DNA of 64,000 nucleotides from Nymphaea colorata (GCF_008831285.2 NC_045139.1:13498354-13562353); one strand, 5' to 3'. Shown: positions 33,783-48,500, counted from the stretch's first letter. Made by a program: numbers and translations. The notes: generated from the sequence alone by a model not told the origin.

Positions 33783-36096
33783 TCATTCTGGCTTCTTCAT
33801 GTTCAAGCAATTATCTGCCGCTTTGTTGAATAGCTCTTGAACTTGTTTCAACTCTTGCTCTGTCACACACATACACACATCTTAGCACAGAGCGGTAAGA
33901 AGCTTCAGGAAGCTCAAAGTCAGAGAGGTTACCAGCTGCGTCTAGTTGCTTTTGGAGCTCCTCTCCCACTGCTTCGTTCTCTGCCTATACCGTACCCAAA
34001 GTGGACAATAAGTCATTAGTGCTTCAAAATTCAAAAGTCACCCTACTTTGGCAGGACAATAATAGCATTTTAAAGCTCTAACAACATAGCGCCAAGGATT
34101 AGCACCTATGCTTCCGTACCTGGAGTTCAGCTATGCGCTTTAACTGCACTTCCTCGCCACCCTCCGACAAAGGCAGTGCAGCAACAAGCAAATCAAACTT
34201 CAAGAGCAACACAGAGAAGGGAAACAATGTTAATGGATCACAATAATGGGTCACAAGGACAAGATAGGAAAGGGAAAAACTTCAGCAAAGCAGAAACAAC
34301 AACTGAATGAGTCAAGGGGTAGCAAGGGAGAAAAACAGGAAAAATAGTCGGTTTAATGGTTATAGATAGTAAAATAGCTTCTCACGCATCAAAGCAACAT
34401 AGTATTGATTTAGTAAAGATTAATACTTCATGTCAATACAGATTTCTTAAACCTCATCACATCTGAGCATACGTGACCATAATAGTTTATATAAATTAAA
34501 CAAACTTGACGTCCAGCTCTGGACGTACAAATGATTCCTATATAACTTAATATGAAAATAAACAAAGGAAAGAAATTTTAACTGTAACCAAATGAGCAAT
34601 AACATAATATGGTACAAAGGATAATACAATGAACAAGGAATTCTGATATCCCTAAAAAACCTCATATTTCTGTTTTCTATAGAAAGGGAGGGAGAACAAT
34701 GTTTATATGAACTCCTTGTATGGAGAATAGACCCATCGTTCCTATTAACATCCCCATGAAGAAGGGGAAGAAAGTTCTAGTGTCACAGATATCGCAATAT
34801 TTTCAAAAATATTGTGATATTAACAACAAAAATCAGAAAAACGAAAAAAGGGAGAAAATTTGAGATATTTTGAAAAATCTGGAAAAATATTTATCGCGCC
34901 ATTATCTAGTTTTTTCGTGATTTTTTAATTTTTCTATTTTTTAGCATTGATATTGTCATGGATTTAAATATAACTTAAATTAAATCAATTTCATCATTTT
35001 TATTATCATTAAAACATTCATTTGATCACTTTTATATAGTTTTTTATTCATGATTTCCTATTAGTTTCTCATTTAGTTCATTTATACCTATTTTTTTTTT
35101 ATTTTTAAAAATTTTCCGAGTTTTTCCTGAGATTTTCCCCAAAAAAACAACATTGCCATTAAAACCTCAAGAGAAAGAAAAATCTCGTCGATAAAAACCC
35201 GAGAACAATATTTGTGACACTGGAAGAAACAAATAATGCTGCTTAATTGTCCATGTCAAGCTCATACATTAGAAGCTTCAACATTGCAACTTGGTGGGGC
35301 TACCCTGTCATGTCCATTGAAATGCTCAGCAAGAAAACATAAAGTTTAAAGAAACATGTAAACTAATAAAGTGTAAAATAGTAGTTAGTTTGAAGAACAG
35401 CTACCATTGAGCCTTTCAAAAATAATAACTAGGTAAGATGTCTAGTTTTATCCTCTTCTGTGTTTTCCCTCTGTGGCAGAATATAGCAACAAAACCGATA
35501 ATCTAAAGAAATAAATTTTATTCTTCCCCTCAAACCTACACAGTTGCTGTCGGCAGAGCAGAAGGTAGATTATCTAGGAAGATAGCATACTAGAAGTGAA
35601 CACTGAACACCAACATTGTGGAATGAAAACAATACATGAAAAAAAAAAAACGCTAAAGGCAAATCTTAAAATCACCCTGAATTATTGAGCGAAAAGCTTT
35701 GAAAAGTGTAAGCAAGAAAAATAACACACCCTTAAAATCCATGTGATCCGATGACCACAACTGAGTCCCAGAACTTTGACAATTATAACTATGGAAAGGG
35801 ATATAGCCGTCACGTGTGGCATATACTAAGGACAAACATGCAGCAGTTTATAAATTTATAATTCTGAAATGATAAACGTATCTGACCTGCTTGGCAGCAC
35901 GAACTATAGCTGCACTCATAATCTTGGGCTGTTCTGTAAAATTTGTGGCGTCATCAGTAGCATTTGCAGGAGGTGGTTCAGGGTAGTTTGGAGAAAGTCT
36001 AACTGGAGGAGCATCTCTCTGCAGTGTACCGAAGGTATTGAAGGCAAGAAACGCGATGGAGTTTACTTGCTCTTGTAGCTGTGAGATGATGTCCAT
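33783..36096 (-). CDS. MED21: Mediator of RNA polymerase II transcription subunit 21
   Basis: Mediator middle-module subunit; it pairs with MED7 in a coiled-coil hinge that links regulators to RNA polymerase II. Four coding exons fit on the minus strand with GT-AG borders and agreeing phases: 35887-36096, 34120-34197, 33933-33984 and 33783-33859. They give 138 aa, the usual plant MED21 length. The start MDIISQLQEQVNSI, the conserved TLQRDAPPVRLSPNYPEPP, and the end ELFNKAADNCLNMKKPE match plant MED21. The C-terminal half is a charged coiled coil (EEVQLKRIAELQ, EELQKQL). The ATG is the first in the conserved frame. Intron 1 (34198-35886) carries a small DNA element. The gene is complete and apparently functional. 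Confidence 0.96.
34775..35221. mobile_element. Small DNA element with AGTGTCACA ends in MED21 intron 1
   Basis: The left end reads AGTGTCACAGATAT. The reverse complement of the right end reads AGTGTCACAAATAT. Flanks are GGAAGAAAG (34766-34774) and GGAAGAAAC (35222-35230), an 8 of 9 match that suggests a 9-bp target duplication, as made by Mutator-like elements. The interior is very T-rich on one strand and has no transposase. The end sequences are related to those of the 22491-23443 element. Confidence 0.65.
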
Positions 36097-39000
36097 GTGG
36101 TATTTCGCCCAAGGCTAACGGCCCTGATAGAATGAGTCCTGAAAAGTACACAATTAGACTAATTGAGAAGAAGAATGAAGTTTTACTTTTACTGTAAGGA
36201 TTCTTATCAAACATCATACACCTTCTTGAAGCTCTTCCAACACTTAGAGCCTAGATTTGCAGTTTTCTTCTTACAATTGTGACATGACAGATTAAATTCC
36301 ACTCAACATAGAAACAATACCATTTCTCACGCACAGAGTTTCAAGGATTTACAGTTACTATCCACGATGGAGTCCTTGAAAGGATGAAGATCTACAGACA
36401 GCTACACTTCTACTTGTTTGAATTAAATAGGCTTTATTCATTAGTGATTCGTTACAATCTTTTCCATATGGAATATGTCATAGCCCATTTAATTCTCAAG
36501 TGAAATTTGAAAACCACTTTCCGGCTATCAGCTGATATTGATGGAATCTAAGGGGAAAGCCAACAAATATAAGGCAATACCCATGAAAAAGAAGAGGGAA
36601 AATGGCATGAATTGCACGAAATATCTTTAGGCGTTTCATCAAACAGTTACAATTCAAGATCCAAATGCACATAAATCCCACAATGAAACTAGCAAAAATA
36701 TGCCCTAGAGAACTACTCAACTGTTCTCAAGTTCCAACCATACATCAGACGGCATATGAACCACATATTTTGCTTTCACTCATTTCATCAAACAATTGGG
36801 TACTTGATCAAAACAAAAAGTTCCCGCCAATAAACCAAAATCCGTATACCTGTCCTCTCGAGAGACTCCAAATATCGAAACAACTCAGTCAATCTCATCG
36901 ATAGATCCACATTAAGCCCAACCTTTTGCAAGAAAAAGCATCGAACAAAAACGTGAAGACGGATGGGGGTCAAGCATAGGAGGCATGGTAGTCGTCACTC
37001 GACCACACCGGTCATGGGTTGAACTGAGTCACAAGTCACAACATACAAAACAGAGAAAAAGAGAGAAAGAGAGACCTCGAGGGCACTGTCCGCACACCGC
37101 CGGTTGAGAAAGAGAGAGCGTATACCGGCTGAAACCTCCGCCGAACGAGCTTCCAAGAACGAACTCTCTTGAAGACGGGCGTTCGACGAATAAGAAAAAT
37201 TAAGCATTACAAAAGGGACGAAGCGAGACGAGCTTGTTTAGAGCCCAACCTTTTCGGCATAATCTCACTTATGACCCTTCTAAATTTTTCCGACACGAGT
37301 CACATGTTAATTGATAATTCAACGGAAGGCGAGTCAATTTCTTGTTTTTGAAAAATGAAAAGTTTGTATAGATGTATATTGAGGATTAAAATCAGCATAA
37401 TATCTTTTAAGGTCGAATGTGGGATGATTATATTTTATTTTATATCATTAAAATCAAATGTGACCATCAAGTAGCACCGGCTGATCGGCTGGGCACCATC
37501 GTCGGATGGCCGGAGGAAGAATCCCCTCTTTCTCCTTCTTCCTCATTCATGACCGTCAGGCACAATCCAAAAAAGCTAATGTTGAAACACAGCTGCCCTA
37601 ATGTTGAAACCAGTAATAAGATAAAAGTAGGGCTGCACAAGAGTCGATTTGGGCTCAAGCTAGCCCGACTCAAAAAGCTAAGCTTGAGCTTAACTCGAGC
37701 TCGACCATATTGTGCCATCGAATCACATAACTAGTTTAACTTGTTAATGTTAACATATCTCATTTCTTCTAACTCGTCAACTTGTTTAGCTCGTTTAACT
37801 AATTCAACTATGACGAACCAATTTTTTAAGTCATCGAATGAGCCGAGTTCTTACAACTTGAACTCAACTTGTAAAGAATGCAGTTAAAGCGTCATACCGT
37901 GTAAATACAACTGATACAAGAAGACATAAAAGTGTACGAATCCTGCAAATTTGATCAAGTTTGGTTTACCTTTTTTTTTTCCCCTGAAAGAGAACTGACA
38001 AGCCTCAGCACCTTTAATCTTCAATCTCTCTACCCATTTGGTCGTGCCTACAAGTACGGTGGGAAATACATGACCAACTCGGATTCAGATGAAATTTGTT
38101 TTTGCAGAATTGACCCTCTAGCTTTCCATTCGAAAACGCCAAAATGTTGTAAGATTGGAGAAGAGAGATCTTTTTGAACATTTTGACCCCGGAAGCTTCT
38201 TCCTTGTTCTATATAAGCTTTATGGATCTTTTATTCATCTCAAGAGGAATCGTCTTCGTGACTGTGTGCATATATATAAATATGGTGTGTGTGTGTGTGG
38301 ATTTCAACTATTTTAACGGCATCAATTTTATCAAACAATTCTGAGTCCATAAATATGGAGAAATGTGTGAATAAAATGCACGTCACTTTCATAAGAAAGC
38401 AAGATAATGAAAAAAAAAAAAAAAAAACTTTTTTGTTTTGCTAAGAATGTTTCAACTACACCTATCCCTCATCGAACGCATGCCTCTTATTGGTGGATAT
38501 GGTAGCATCTGTTCTTATCAGGTTGTCATAGTTGACACGTTAAAATTTTAAATAGCAGAGTTTAAATCTTCTGAGCTATTCGTTTTGGGTTGGCACGTTC
38601 GGCCATACATAGCCGACTAGAACAGGACTCCTTCCCGGCTTATAGACAGCCATACGAAGAGAAGAAACCTATATTATCCAAAAAGAGAGAGAGAGAGAGA
38701 GAGAAATTCCAATCATTCTATCAAACAATTCCACTGGATTCTATGAAACAGATATTCGTCAGGTAAACAACTGTCCCCTTTTCAATGTACAGAAATGACC
38801 TCCTCTTTGCACAGCCAAACAGTTTTACCATTAAGAGGCTGGCAGCGAATCCCACAAGAGTTTCCCAAGACACTTAAAAATGAAAGCCACATCCAATGCC
38901 GGTTCAGTGTCAGTAAATTTAGTGATGTCCTACACTGTACAGAAGAGGACAGGTGAAAGGAGTTACAGTGCAACGCCAGCATCACTTTCCCATAAATGTG

Positions 39001-39180
39001 GTATAGCAGATTGCTAGAGCAACGAAAAGTCTGTTGTGGCCAGCTGCGGCTTTCTGTCAAAACTTGTAAGGGCCCAGACTTCCAAGGTGCGATGCACACA
39101 AGCGCCAACGGCCAGAACCTCGTTCGCCTTCCACACCAAGACCTGACAAATTTGGTCAGCTTCGAGTTGTGGCAGCAGAC
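36097..39180. other. Spacer between MED21 and the hnRNP R/Q-like gene
   Basis: MED21 5' UTR sequence, possibly including a non-coding first exon near 37080-37160, is expected at the left. At 37628-37870 a stretch with GGGCTGCACAAGAG and many ACTCGAGCTCG/TTGAGCT motifs resembles the ends of common plant DNA elements. A TG run lies near 38286-38300 and a GA run near 38685-38704. The right part, about 38760-39180, is probably the 3' UTR of the next minus-strand gene. No separate gene was recognised. Confidence 0.5.
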
Positions 39181-42100
39181 TTAAGCTGTCAAAGTTGGCA
39201 ACAGTCATGAGTCAATTAACGCAGAAAGTATGATCTCCTTAAATGAGCATCTTTTTTTGTAACGTGAAGACAGATCCCAGCAATGTTTCCCCCAGGTTTT
39301 TCTTTCTTTTTTTCTTTTTTTCCTAATGTAGCTTCCCACAAGGACACACAGAAACTTCTAAAATTTAGAAACAAAACAAACAAGATCACTGTTCATCGAC
39401 TTTGCAGCACTTTTCCTTGAAAAAACTAAAGGAAAATGTCATCAAGAATGATATAGCACTACCTTGAAAATGTTGCAGTATCATGCTGATATAGTGATAT
39501 TATCTTATTCACAAAGAAACGTCAAAGAGATCGTGCATCATATGACAAAAATAGACATGCAATGCGATTAAATAAGTTTCAATGTGACAAACTAGAGACA
39601 CGGTCAAGCTTGTGTCAAAATTCAAAAGGCTAACTTCTTAATTTTTATTTCTTTTCCTTTTATAAGAAAGATGGAAAGGGAAAAATAATTTGGTTTATGC
39701 TCTCTTAATATATTATAAAATTTTTTATTATATTCTTGAACTGTTTTGACATACAGATGTCCTAACTAGCAGTTCTTTTACTAACTTTTTGTGTCAATAC
39801 ACGTATGTCCATGTCTCTGTGAAAGCCATTATCCGGCAGCTTAAAATACTGACAAACACCAGGATTCAAAATATTGAAGATAATGGTAACAGCAAGTTGT
39901 TGGGGTAAAAAAGAGAAGGCATTAAGATCTGACGGAATCTTCAGATGTCTGGGAGTTGACTTACATCCAAGAGAAGGGCCACCACCATAGGAGTAAGTTC
40001 CATAACGCATCTGCAGCATTGCAAAATGTAACAAATCAAACAAAATTGCATATGGACAAAATTGAGAAAATGCAAAAGCTATTAAATATGAAGCGCTCAG
40101 GGCCATGGCGAAGTACTGTAAAGGAAGTTTAACCATAAAACCCAAATACATTCTAGTCTCTAGATGTCTCGCCAACACCAAAACAAAATTATAATACGGA
40201 CAAAAGCTTGAAGTAAGAATGGGATAATCAAACCTTAACCTTAACGGGAACAAAAGACAAGAATGAAACACAGACAATGAAGGAAAAAGAGAAATGTATG
40301 AATTGTGTAATACAGAAAAAGAGAACCGTATAAATTGCCTGATGCAGATGCAAGCATCCATGTATGAGCGGAACTCACATAGACAAGCACATTAAAATCA
40401 GATACCATGCAACAGAAAATACTTGAGCTTTCAACCAGATAATACCATTCACAGGCCAAGGTCAAAGCATGGAAATAAGCATTCTGGTTGTATACACATG
40501 CAGATAAACTGAATGAGTTGGAGCAAGAAATAGTTTTGTAATTGATTTTTCAAACTTAAAAAAATGGCCAATGTTGGAAAAATCTAAAAATGCATGATTT
40601 TCACAACTCTGGCAAATCAATCAAAACTGAGATATAGTCAAACTGGATCAATAAGCTTTGCCTTACATCGTGAATCTCACACACAAAAACAAACATTTTA
40701 TAATTCTAAGCAACGTTATCCGTATCGCACGATACACACTGTATAAGTTTAGAAAACCTATACAGTAGGCTTAGGATACATGATATGCTCAGGTATTGTA
40801 AGTGTATCACTGATACTTCCCCTGTATCATAGGACATGGGGTAAAAACGCAAAAAGGGGGTGTGTGTGTTTTTAAACGACACCCTCCTCCCCACACTCCT
40901 CCTACACCCCTCCCTTTCTTTCTAGAACATGTCTTACTGAATCAGCAAAATTCTTCATGGAACTGTAAAACTCACAGATGGAGAAGAACCATCTGCAATA
41001 CTTGATGACGATGACCTTGATTTTCTAAACACTGAGGAGCAGCAAAGCTTTTTGAAGAAGCAGAGCCATGAAATGTCGATGATGACATTCCATTAGAAGG
41101 GATTGAACAATTAATGAAGAAAATGAGAATGAAGACAGGGATGAAGATGAAGATGATGATGACGATGATTATCATTGAATGATGATAACTATATGTCATG
41201 AACTTATGAACTCTGATATAATCTACGATTCGACAACATTTTCAAGTTTAAATTTGTGATGGACGTTTATTATGCTATTCTGAAATCTGATTTTTCATTT
41301 ATGAATGTGTAGATATATTATGGCTTATAGTTATGAATGGTTCCATTGGGGTGCGCAAAATAACTAACAAACAAAATTTGCTATTGCAGAAGAGGGATAT
41401 CGGACCAAAGGCATATTTGTGAATGATGAAAAATATAATCTATAATTGCTGGGTTACTTATTTCTGGACAGAAAAATTTCTTTTCCCCCTCGTCTCTTGC
41501 ATTGAAAGAACTCAAATAAAAGAAAGATGATTCAACCTCAAACCTTTCTTAATGTAGCGAACAACTGTGGAGCTTACAAATTGATGAGTATTCAAATCAT
41601 AGGAGCTAGCAATTATTGATATGCCATATCGGTGAAGTTTTTGTTGCTGTAATCATGTATGATAAGATTTTTTATATGGAATACATTTTTCTTCTTTTTA
41701 ACTATTTTTTCTGATTTGTCCCATTTTTTCTGAATTGTTTTGATTTTTTCGATTTTTTCGAATTAAAAATTAAGTTTATGATATGCTACACTACATTTGT
41801 GATACATTACGACACGGCGTATAAGTCGGCCAAACCAATATGCGTTACGATACGCCAGTGACAACATTGATTCTAGGCATGAACATTACAAGCCATTTTT
41901 TCTTCTCCATTTAACAAGGTCCAATCATGATAGTTTAGACACAATTTTTTCTTCATTTAACAAGGTCTAATAATTACAATTTAGACATAAATAACATACA
42001 AAATTTTACAAATCATGGATATTTTGTTTTCCTTGCAAAAGAGTTGGACAAAATCAACAAGCCCTAAAACAACCATGCATTGATCATTCCATGGTGATCC

Positions 42101-45100
42101 GACTATTTTGATTATTTTAGCATGTTATAACCACTAAATATATTAAAAAGTATATTCAGCAGTCGAATATAGTAGTCACAAGTTACTGATTTAGATGCAG
42201 TGAATAGACATACACCATAACTAAGATCAAAACCACTTAACAGGTGGCCCTGTATTTCAGCCAGACCTGGAGCTGGGAGTACCTAGAACTCAAATAAAGA
42301 GAACATTTAAAATTTTAGACAGGTCTACATTTTGGACCAACCTATGAAACAGCAGCATGGATCAGCTGATGGATAGTTTTCGGTGGAGCAATAGTGGGGT
42401 GATTGGTACAGGTTTTCAAAACTGAAGCCAAATCAGATAGGTGCAGACATGGGTGCAGGTACCTGGTACGTGTTTGGAGCCCTGGACAAGCAATTTATAA
42501 TTTTATATATAATTAGCAGTTAAGAATAAGCAGTTGTCCCTGGGGAACTGAGAAGTACGATGCAGGTCCCTAGGAGAGCTAGCCTACACTAAGGCTGAGG
42601 CTACAAGTTATAAGAGGAAAGTAAGGTGCAGTAAAGAAGAAGATGCAGGCAGAAATGGAGAATGAAGTAGGGAAGGACTCAGTTTCCCGAGAGGTCAGCC
42701 ATGGCCGACAATTTGCAGGCATATACAAGAAAGGAAATGAGTAGAGGAGGAAAGCCCTTTTCACTAAGATTATCAAATTGGATTCAGGTATGACCTAATT
42801 GGATTCAACGTGTACCCACCTGTCTACAAACACGGCAACTTGGACTGAAGCACACGGGTACATATGTGACTCGGTTAGCAAGATTTCACCAGTAAAGGAT
42901 CTACCAATAAATTTTCCTTCATATATAGCAAGGAAAAAACACAAAATCTGCGCATATTATGCTTGAGAACCAAGCATGTCAAGAAGAAAATAAATACAGT
43001 CCACCAAAAATGAAGAAAAAGAACCCAGGACAATTATTTATTAAGCTGGAGAAATTAAATATACAACTTGACAAAGTTTGAACTTTTAAATGAAATATTC
43101 TTGGAGACCATACCTTTCCTGAAGTAGAATAGTCCGAACCAGACGTATATGCTGAACCTGAAAAGCCAAAAGACAACATCAATAATTACCCGCAAATCCA
43201 TTACCTCACTTTTATACAAAGTCCAAACAAAGACATGCAATGTGCACAGACCAAAACAATTAACTCACTAAATTTACACCTACCAGCATATCCAGCAGAA
43301 TGGCGCTGATAAAATGGAATAGATGTTCCAGCCCCATCATAAGAGAATGAGCTGTAACTAAAGAATAGCATTAATGTCAGCATCGCGTATGTCAGCAGAT
43401 AATCATCAAACATGAAAAGGGGAAAAAAATAATTTGATATTCTCCCCAAACCAAAAAATATGCAGGTAGTCATCAAATATTAGAAAAAAGAATCCTAGTG
43501 TAAGGAGAACTGCAGTTTGCACACAGCTAAAGAAATAAACCTTGTGCTTGTGTGTGGAAAAGAACTGTCACGAGCACGTGAGTATCCTCTTGGTTCAGAA
43601 TAAGGATCTTCACCCTGCATAAGTCCAGTTCCAGATTGGGCGGAGAATTTTTCAGAAGCATTTCATTTAAGTGAATTTATCTGAAGAAAGTGATAATACC
43701 AGTGCTGAGAGAGGCCGCTTGCCTCCAGGCAGGCCATGGGAATAGTCTTCAATTGCCGAGACTGCAAGATGAATGGGGAAAATGCCTCAAGAACTTATAG
43801 AACGTATTGCAAGAACATCAACAGTGTCGGAGTGTCAAAATAAACAATTTAGTACTTATATTATGAGATAGACATGAGTCTGACTATAAGTCTGCTTAAA
43901 ATAGAACCATAGAAGGCATATGCTAAGAACTCCCTCATTTTACGCATTTTACAACGAAGTTTCAGTACTCTTATCACCCACTGTTATTGGTAAACCCTTC
44001 AAAGAAGGAAGAAGCACTGAGCATCTCTGAGAAAATCAACTGAAGAAACAAAATTTGAGCCAAGGATGGGGCTAAAAATGAAAACATGTAATTGTCAATC
44101 AGAGAAACAGTGAAAACAGTGAACGTCTTAAAGATCAAATTCTCCTACTATTATTTCTAACCACTAAATATAAACAAACAGAATCTTTATGGTAACAATA
44201 TATAATTATGGTCATGAACAACAAACTTCATGCCAGAAGATATTAGAGGACTATGCTCAAAAGATGTTGATTAACAAATATTGTAATAAGCTGTCATTTT
44301 TCTCAGCACACTGGATCATTAAAGCAAAGCTTACATGCTCTTTTTCTTTTTTTTAGAGAGAGGGAGAGAGAGAGAGGCTGCTTTCCAAGCACAGAAAGTC
44401 AGAAAACATGTCCCCTGTCTCCAAAACAGAACAGAAATACACCTCTAGCAAATCCTGAGGTGCCCTGCTTCCATGCTGCCTGTTCCCTTAAAACCCGTAT
44501 TAGTTCCTCTGTATCGGATGATTTCTTTTCAATGCTCGGAGGAGGCCCACCCTTTCCAATGAACCTTCCCTTCTTGGAAGGAACAATATTTTCCATGGGA
44601 CCTGAATCCACCAAATTAGAATAGACATCAACAAGAAATAGTAGAGATGCAGGAATAAATGTTATCAAGAACATAAGACGGGTGTAAACCTGAAAATGTG
44701 CAACATGAAGTCAATATACAGAACAAATTTGTTGATGATATAAATCTAAAAAGGAATACAATGGCACTATCTGATTTTTTTCCCCCAATCTAACATCCAT
44801 GTTCACTAAACTCAAGGAAGCCTAAGCTTTGCAACACTAGCAGGGGTCTTATAAAACGCGAAAAAAAATGCGATAAATAAACTTGCCATTTAAAACTTAA
44901 AAAAACGTATTAAAAAATGCGATAAATAAAAGTGCCATTTAAAACTAAAAAAAATGTGTTTTTTTACAAAAAACATAAAAAAGAAAAAAAAACGTGTTGT
45001 TTCACATTCTTTCCTTTTTTTTATTTTTTTAAGCCAAACAGTTTTTTTCATTTTCTATTTTTATTTGTTGCAAATTTACTTATTTTTTTATGTTTGTGTT

Positions 45101-45550
45101 ATTAGTTTCTCGCTTATTTTATTTTTCCTCATTTTTAGTTTTTTAAAATTTTTAAAAATTTACCATATTTTTCCCCTTTTTTTCAAGCTTGCCGTATTAT
45201 ACCCGAGAAAATCTCACCGTTTAAAACTTCAAAACGTTATTTGTGAATATGGTCTTATATTAAATAGCATGGCGGTGTGATAATAAAAATACAAGAAATG
45301 ACAAAAGAAAATTAGAAACCAAAAATTAGAGATGGAGTACATGAAGACTCTGCAAGAGGCATCAATGAATTCAGCTAATGAACAAGAAAATCATGATGAC
45401 AGCAAAAATTTCATACAGAGCATCATCAGATTGACACCTAAAAGTTCCTAATATATGTGATCATCAACAAACCACATTGAGGAAAGAATCCCAAGCATAA
45501 TTATTTAAGAAAAAGAGAGAGACCTGGGGAAGAAGTCAAACAAGACATTA

Positions 45551-45584
<34 letters not shown>

Positions 45585-48500
45585 AGAATACACGAGAAGG
45601 CGAGTGGCTGGTGTCATAGATCTTTTGACTATATAGCTTTCCCATTCAATCAACAAGAGTTAAAGTCATTTTGACCATTAAATGAAACTACCAAAGCGGG
45701 TAGTCTGATAAACAGTCATTTTGTGATTCCATAGTACTCAAGAATGTTGGTTGTCAAAAAATGAAAAAAACAAACAAACAAAAACAAAAACCATTGGGTG
45801 GTGGCAACAACTCTTCCTCTTTTTCTTTTAAAGCCTTAATTTTCAGTAGGTTTGACATGACTGCTCCACTCTTCCATAACATGTTACGGATATATTCAGT
45901 CCATCAAAACAAAGGAAGTTACATTCTAGTTCAACTATGTCAGATAATTTCATTAACACAATTTCAGTACTATAAAGCATAAACAACAGTTATTACAATC
46001 AGGTAAACAAAATACACAAGCCAATCTCGGAATGACAAAGTTCTCAATGAAACAATTATTCAAAGAGAAATATGATGGCAGCACAGAAAACTTATGGAGA
46101 ATTCAAGATGTGGAAATGAAAAATGGCACACAAGATATGCCGACTCACGATCATGAGCTTCGTTTCTTTTCTCTTTGGACTGTTTTATTTTCTCTTTCGA
46201 CTGTTCCACATCTGGAACCTTTGTCCTTCCCTTATTCTGATTGCTCTTTTGAACAGGTTTGGCAAGCATTACTTTGATATTTACCTGCGTAACCATAAGT
46301 TCATTAAAAAAAAAACCTTTCATCAAATGCAAAAGTGTGATTTCAGCTATAAGGACCCAAACCTTGCAGCCCTCATCAACCACTTCCTCCTTATTGAAAG
46401 ACTCAATACAAGCAAGAGCAGCCTCACGGGTTGCATAGTTAACAAATGCAAAGTCCTTTCTCTTGGGGTTGTGCATATCCTTTGCAAGTTTGATCCTTTC
46501 TATTTCTCCATACTTTGAGAAGTATTTTTTAACTTTTTCTTCATCCCAAGAAGCTGGAATCCCATTGGCATAAACTGATTTGACCTGCAATGTTGTGCAA
46601 ACATTTAATTTAAGAGAGAGAGGGAGTCTTCCAGGTACACATTGGGCTACAGGTTTGAATGCATCACAGAGCTGGACATTTGGGGGAATGGGGGAAGAGA
46701 GAGAGAAGACAAGAACTACAGGAGCTTCTGTCAGAAGTTTTCGCTCGATCAAGGTAGTTAGTATGCATTTGTTCCTAGTATTCTAAAAACCTCACAAGTC
46801 CACAGCTTTGCTCTTGGCAACATCCAAACCATCTGCACATGCCAGAAAATGAGTAGTTCGAATGATCAACAAGAAACTGAGATAAAAAGGTAGGAAAATG
46901 AAGGCAAAGACTTGAAATCTTATAAGACAAGAAGGAACTTCAGAGTATGAAGGCCCTGATTGTTACATTTTAAAAAAGGAACTATTTTCTGTATAAAGAA
47001 TTATTGGATCAAACTCTTTAGGCAGAAGTGAGTAAGAAAAAGGGACATCAGAAGAACGAGAATTGAGCACATGAAGGTGAGAATGCTGGTACTGAAAAGG
47101 GTGGGGTAGTGGTGGTGATGAAAGGTGGACAATTTGATGACAAAGATCAAACAGTGTGATTGTTTTGGTGTTGAAGAATGACCATAGACGTGGTTTTAGG
47201 TGCACAAAAAGATGGTCAAGTTGCAATGATGGTCTCTGCATTGAAAAGTGGAAGCAACAAATAGTAGTTTGGTGTTAGTGCCGCCGGCGATGGTCTTTTG
47301 GATTGAAAGAGGGGAGATCGTGATGAATCTGGAGATTATGCCAGTGAAGAAGTTGCCATGTGGTGGCAGTGAAGGGCCATGGCAGTGTTACAGTGAGTGA
47401 ACATGCCAAAGATAAATTACAGGGTATATATGGTCACCAAAATAAAAACTAGGTCCTCACTTTGCAATTAGAAAAGCTAGCTTTGTTATTCTATAAATTC
47501 AATCCACAAATACAACTGCTAATATGAAAAGTCACTAGCAGCTAGCAAGAATCCATTTGTAAAAGCTTCTACATAAGGAGAGTGCTAGGCAAAAGTTAAG
47601 AGTAGCATTCCTTAGACAACATAATATGCAAGGTTGAAGTAGCATAAACAAAAAATGCTTGTCAAAGCCAATAAAACCAGATCTTTAATAACAACACAGA
47701 TACTGCAGGTCACCTTGTTACGAGACAAAACGCAGGCTCGGAGAAGTCAACCAAGTATAAGAGAATTAGCATAAAGTCCTTAGGAAAGAGGTCCCAGAGA
47801 AAGAGAAAAACAAAGTGGTTCAATCTAAAAGAACTGAAAATAACAACACCTAGTAAGTTTCCCAATCACACAACCAAGTACCAAGTTAAACTGCAGCTGC
47901 ATCAAATTTCTAGAGCCAACAAATCACTAAATTTGATCAACTTAAAGAAAGAAAAGATGAAGAATCTATCGAGTTTTTTCAACCAAATGCTAGCATTATA
48001 AAGGACATCTCCAAAAAGACCTTTTCAAGCAGTCAACAAGTCACTCAATTTGACCAACTTAGACAAAGAAAAGATGAAAAATTTACCAAGTCTTTGACCA
48101 AATACTAGCATTATAATAGGATATCTCCAAAAATACCTTTTTAAAAACAAATTACTTGTCTAACTTTGAAGTATACATGACTTAGTAACAGAACATAATC
48201 CGTAAAAAAAAAAAAAGCAAAAACAAAAAGGCCACCTTTTCTTCAGAAGTTACAAAAAGGGAGAATTAGAGGAGCACTCATGAACTGAAAGAATGTTGCA
48301 TGACAACAATCATGATCATATTAAAGTAAACATGAACCCATCAGGAAATGGAAATCACATACCTTCTGCATCTCCTCTTCGCCAGGATCATTTAATGGCT
48401 CGGCCCAGGCCACCTTGACATTTCGCCCTTTTCCAAATACATCCTTCTTCTGCAGCTTTCTGTAAGCATTTTGTGCATCTTTATTAGTCTCAAGCTCAAG

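Noticed and set aside
38782..39208. Minus frames of 108 and 64 codons at the 3' end of the hnRNP-like gene
   Set aside because: They fall downstream of the inferred stop and are best explained as 3' UTR, although intron retention could expose part of one.
40972..41199. Asp/Glu-rich coding stretch as a separate gene
   Set aside because: It aligns with the acidic last exon of the hAT transposase and is part of a deletion derivative.
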